A stretch of DNA of 64,000 nucleotides, from positions 2,832,501-2,896,500 of the forward strand of contig NZ_CP060783.1 of the NCBI RefSeq assembly GCF_014489535.1, given 5' to 3'. A program made the position numbers and the translations under genes. The notes under the pieces are model-generated. The model ran no database searches. It was given only the letters and a program-made list of their open reading frames with translations, and was not told where the DNA came from. Below are positions 62,580-64,000 of the stretch, piece by piece (position 1 is the first letter of the stretch; the number at the start of each line of letters is the position of its first letter). The stretch comes from Diaphorobacter aerolatus (lineage in GTDB: Bacteria > Pseudomonadota > Gammaproteobacteria > Burkholderiales > Burkholderiaceae_C).

Positions 62580-63287
62580 ATGAGCACGCCGATCTCACCC
62601 CACAGCCTGCTGCAACTCATGTGGCTCGCTTCGCCCGCGCTTCCGATCGGTGGATTTTCGTACTCCGAGGGGCTGGAATCCGCCATCGACGCGGGATATG
62701 TCGATGGCGAAGCCAGTGCGGCGGACTGGCTGGTGGATCAACTGCATCTCACGCAGTCGCGCGGCGACATGGCGGCGCTGGCGCAGGCGATTCCCGCGTG
62801 GCAGGCGAGTGACGTGCATCGCGTCGAGGCGCTCAACGATTGGGTGACCACCACGCGCGAGACCAGCGAGCTGCGCCTGCAGAGCGAGCAGATGGGGCAG
62901 TCGCTCACGGTCTGGCTGCGCAATCAGCATGCGGATTCGGCGCAGCGCATGGTGCAAATCGAAACGCTGGCGCGGCTTTCGCAACGCACGCCCACCTACC
63001 CGATTGCCTTCGCGCTGGCCGCCGCATTCACGTTGGCACCGGTGCGCGAATGCGTGCTGGCCTACGCCTTTGGCTGGGCCGAAAACATGGTGCAGGCCGC
63101 CATCAAGGCCGTGCCGCTCGGGCAGAGCGCGGGACAGCGCATCCTGGCGCGGCTGGCCGTTGAGATTCCCCCCGCCGTGGAGCACGCGCTGAGCCTGCCA
63201 GACGAGGCGCGCACGGCGTTTTCACCCATGCTGGCGATCCTGTCGTCGCGGCATGAATCGCAGTATTCAAGAATCTTCAGATCATGA
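62580..63287 (+). CDS. ureF: Urease accessory protein UreF
   Basis: 235 residues, all-helical. [20 protein letters not shown] and the C-terminal [22 protein letters not shown] are signature UreF. It overlaps ureG by ATGA. It gates the UreG GTPase during nickel insertion. Confidence 0.95.
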   Translation: MSTPISPHSLLQLMWLASPALPIGGFSYSEGLESAIDAGYVDGEASAADWLVDQLHLTQSRGDMAALAQAIPAWQASDVHRVEALNDWVTTTRETSELRLQSEQMGQSLTVWLRNQHADSAQRMVQIETLARLSQRTPTYPIAFALAAAFTLAPVRECVLAYAFGWAENMVQAAIKAVPLGQSAGQRILARLAVEIPPAVEHALSLPDEARTAFSPMLAILSSRHESQYSRIFRS

Positions 63288-63963
63288 CCACTTCCACCTC
63301 GACCACCCACTCCGCACTCCATCACATTCCCAACCGCACCAAGAAGCTGCCGCCACTGCGCGTGGGCATTGGCGGCCCGGTCGGTTCGGGCAAGACCACG
63401 ATTCTCGAAATGCTCTGCAAGGCGATGCGCGACCGCTGGGATCTGGTCGCCATCACCAACGACATCTACACCAAGGAAGACCAGCGCCTGCTCACCATCA
63501 GCGGCGCATTGCCCGCCGAGCGCATCATGGGCGTGGAGACCGGCGGCTGCCCACACACGGCGATCCGCGAGGATGCGTCGATCAACCTCGAAGCCATAGA
63601 CCGCATGCTCGGCGAGTTTCCCGATGCCGACATCGTCTTCATCGAGTCGGGCGGCGACAATCTGGCCGCGACCTTCAGCCCGAACTCAGCGATCTCACGA
63701 TCTACGTGATCGATGTGGCGGCCGGAGAGAAAATCCCGCGCAAGGGTGGCCCGGGCATCACCAAGAGCGACCTTTTCGTGATCAACAAGACCGACCTCGC
63801 GCCGCACGTTGGCGCGAACCTCGACATCATGCGCAGCGACACCGAGCGCATGCGCCACACGCCCAAGGGCATGAAGCCATTCGTGATGACGAATCTGAAG
63901 ACGCTTGACGGGCTCGACGAAGTGGTGGCCTTCATCGAAAAGAAGGGGCTGTTGGTCGCGTGA
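63284..63963 (+). CDS. ureG: Urease accessory GTPase UreG (frame break at about 63680)
   Basis: About 226 residues after repair. P-loop [10 protein letters not shown], nickel-site [13 protein letters not shown] (Cys-Pro-His), [21 protein letters not shown], and [10 protein letters not shown]. The break at AGCCCGAACTC needs one base (CCCGGAAC or CCCCGAAC). Last gene in the window. Confidence 0.95.
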
Positions 63964-64000
63964 AAGCTGGCCCTGGGCGTTCAGTAGAATGCCGCGCTAA

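Overview
The window looks like chromosome of a GC-rich betaproteobacterium of the order Burkholderiales, most likely family Comamonadaceae. The rRNA, the pilVWXY1E-ribD order, the hom, nasR-nrt-nir-nas and urt/ure gene sets and the codon use all point there. Gene density is high, intergenic gaps are short, and ATGA start/stop overlaps are frequent.

Layout: (1) 1-2160: 3' part of a 23S rRNA gene, the 5S rRNA gene and a strong terminator. (2) 2196-9176, minus strand: minor type IV pilin operon pilV-pilW-pilX-pilY1-pilE followed by ribD. (3) 9465-15415, plus strand: acyl-CoA catabolic cluster (MaoC/FAS1-like hydratase, acyl-CoA dehydrogenase, CaiB-type CoA-transferase, MmgE/PrpD, TctC binding protein), then a divergent-context MocR regulator with an 18-bp palindromic operator. 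(4) 17122-23701, minus strand: DnaQ-like exonuclease, DinG helicase, a UvrD-type helicase and homoserine dehydrogenase, the last behind an attenuator-like leader. (5) 23993-35543, plus strand: nitrate assimilation regulon: nasR (NIT-ANTAR antiterminator), nrtABD transporter, nirBD nitrite reductase, nasA nitrate reductase and cobA for siroheme. (6) 35527-44061: OsmC-like protein, an HME-RND metal efflux operon and a two-component system. (7) 44088-45606: small proteins, part of them in an AT-rich patch. (8) 45748-50997, minus strand: TetR-controlled HlyD/ABC/outer-membrane-factor exporter. (9) 51108-63963: urea uptake (urtABCDE-ureD, minus) divergent from urease (ureA-hupE-ureB-ureC-ureE-ureF-ureG, plus).

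The most interesting system is nitrogen control. Both nitrate operons (nrtABD and nirBD-nasA-cobA) start with a close match to the sigma-54 consensus. Each is followed by hairpins whose hexanucleotide loops carry A at position 1 and G at position 4 (the ANTAR target), and the last hairpin shares its bases with the 5' arm of an intrinsic terminator. NasR encoded next door is the obvious ligand-responsive antiterminator for both. The urt/ure divergent region also has two back-to-back sigma-54 promoter matches, so nitrate and urea use appear to share RpoN-dependent nitrogen control.

Quality warning: 18 genes contain 21 reading-frame breaks. Every one is explained by a single missing base, nearly always in a G/C run (for example GGGCCC to GGGCC, GGCGG to GGGG); none needs an extra base removed. 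This is best read as systematic sequencing or consensus error, not gene decay. I annotate these genes at full length as CDS and give the break position.
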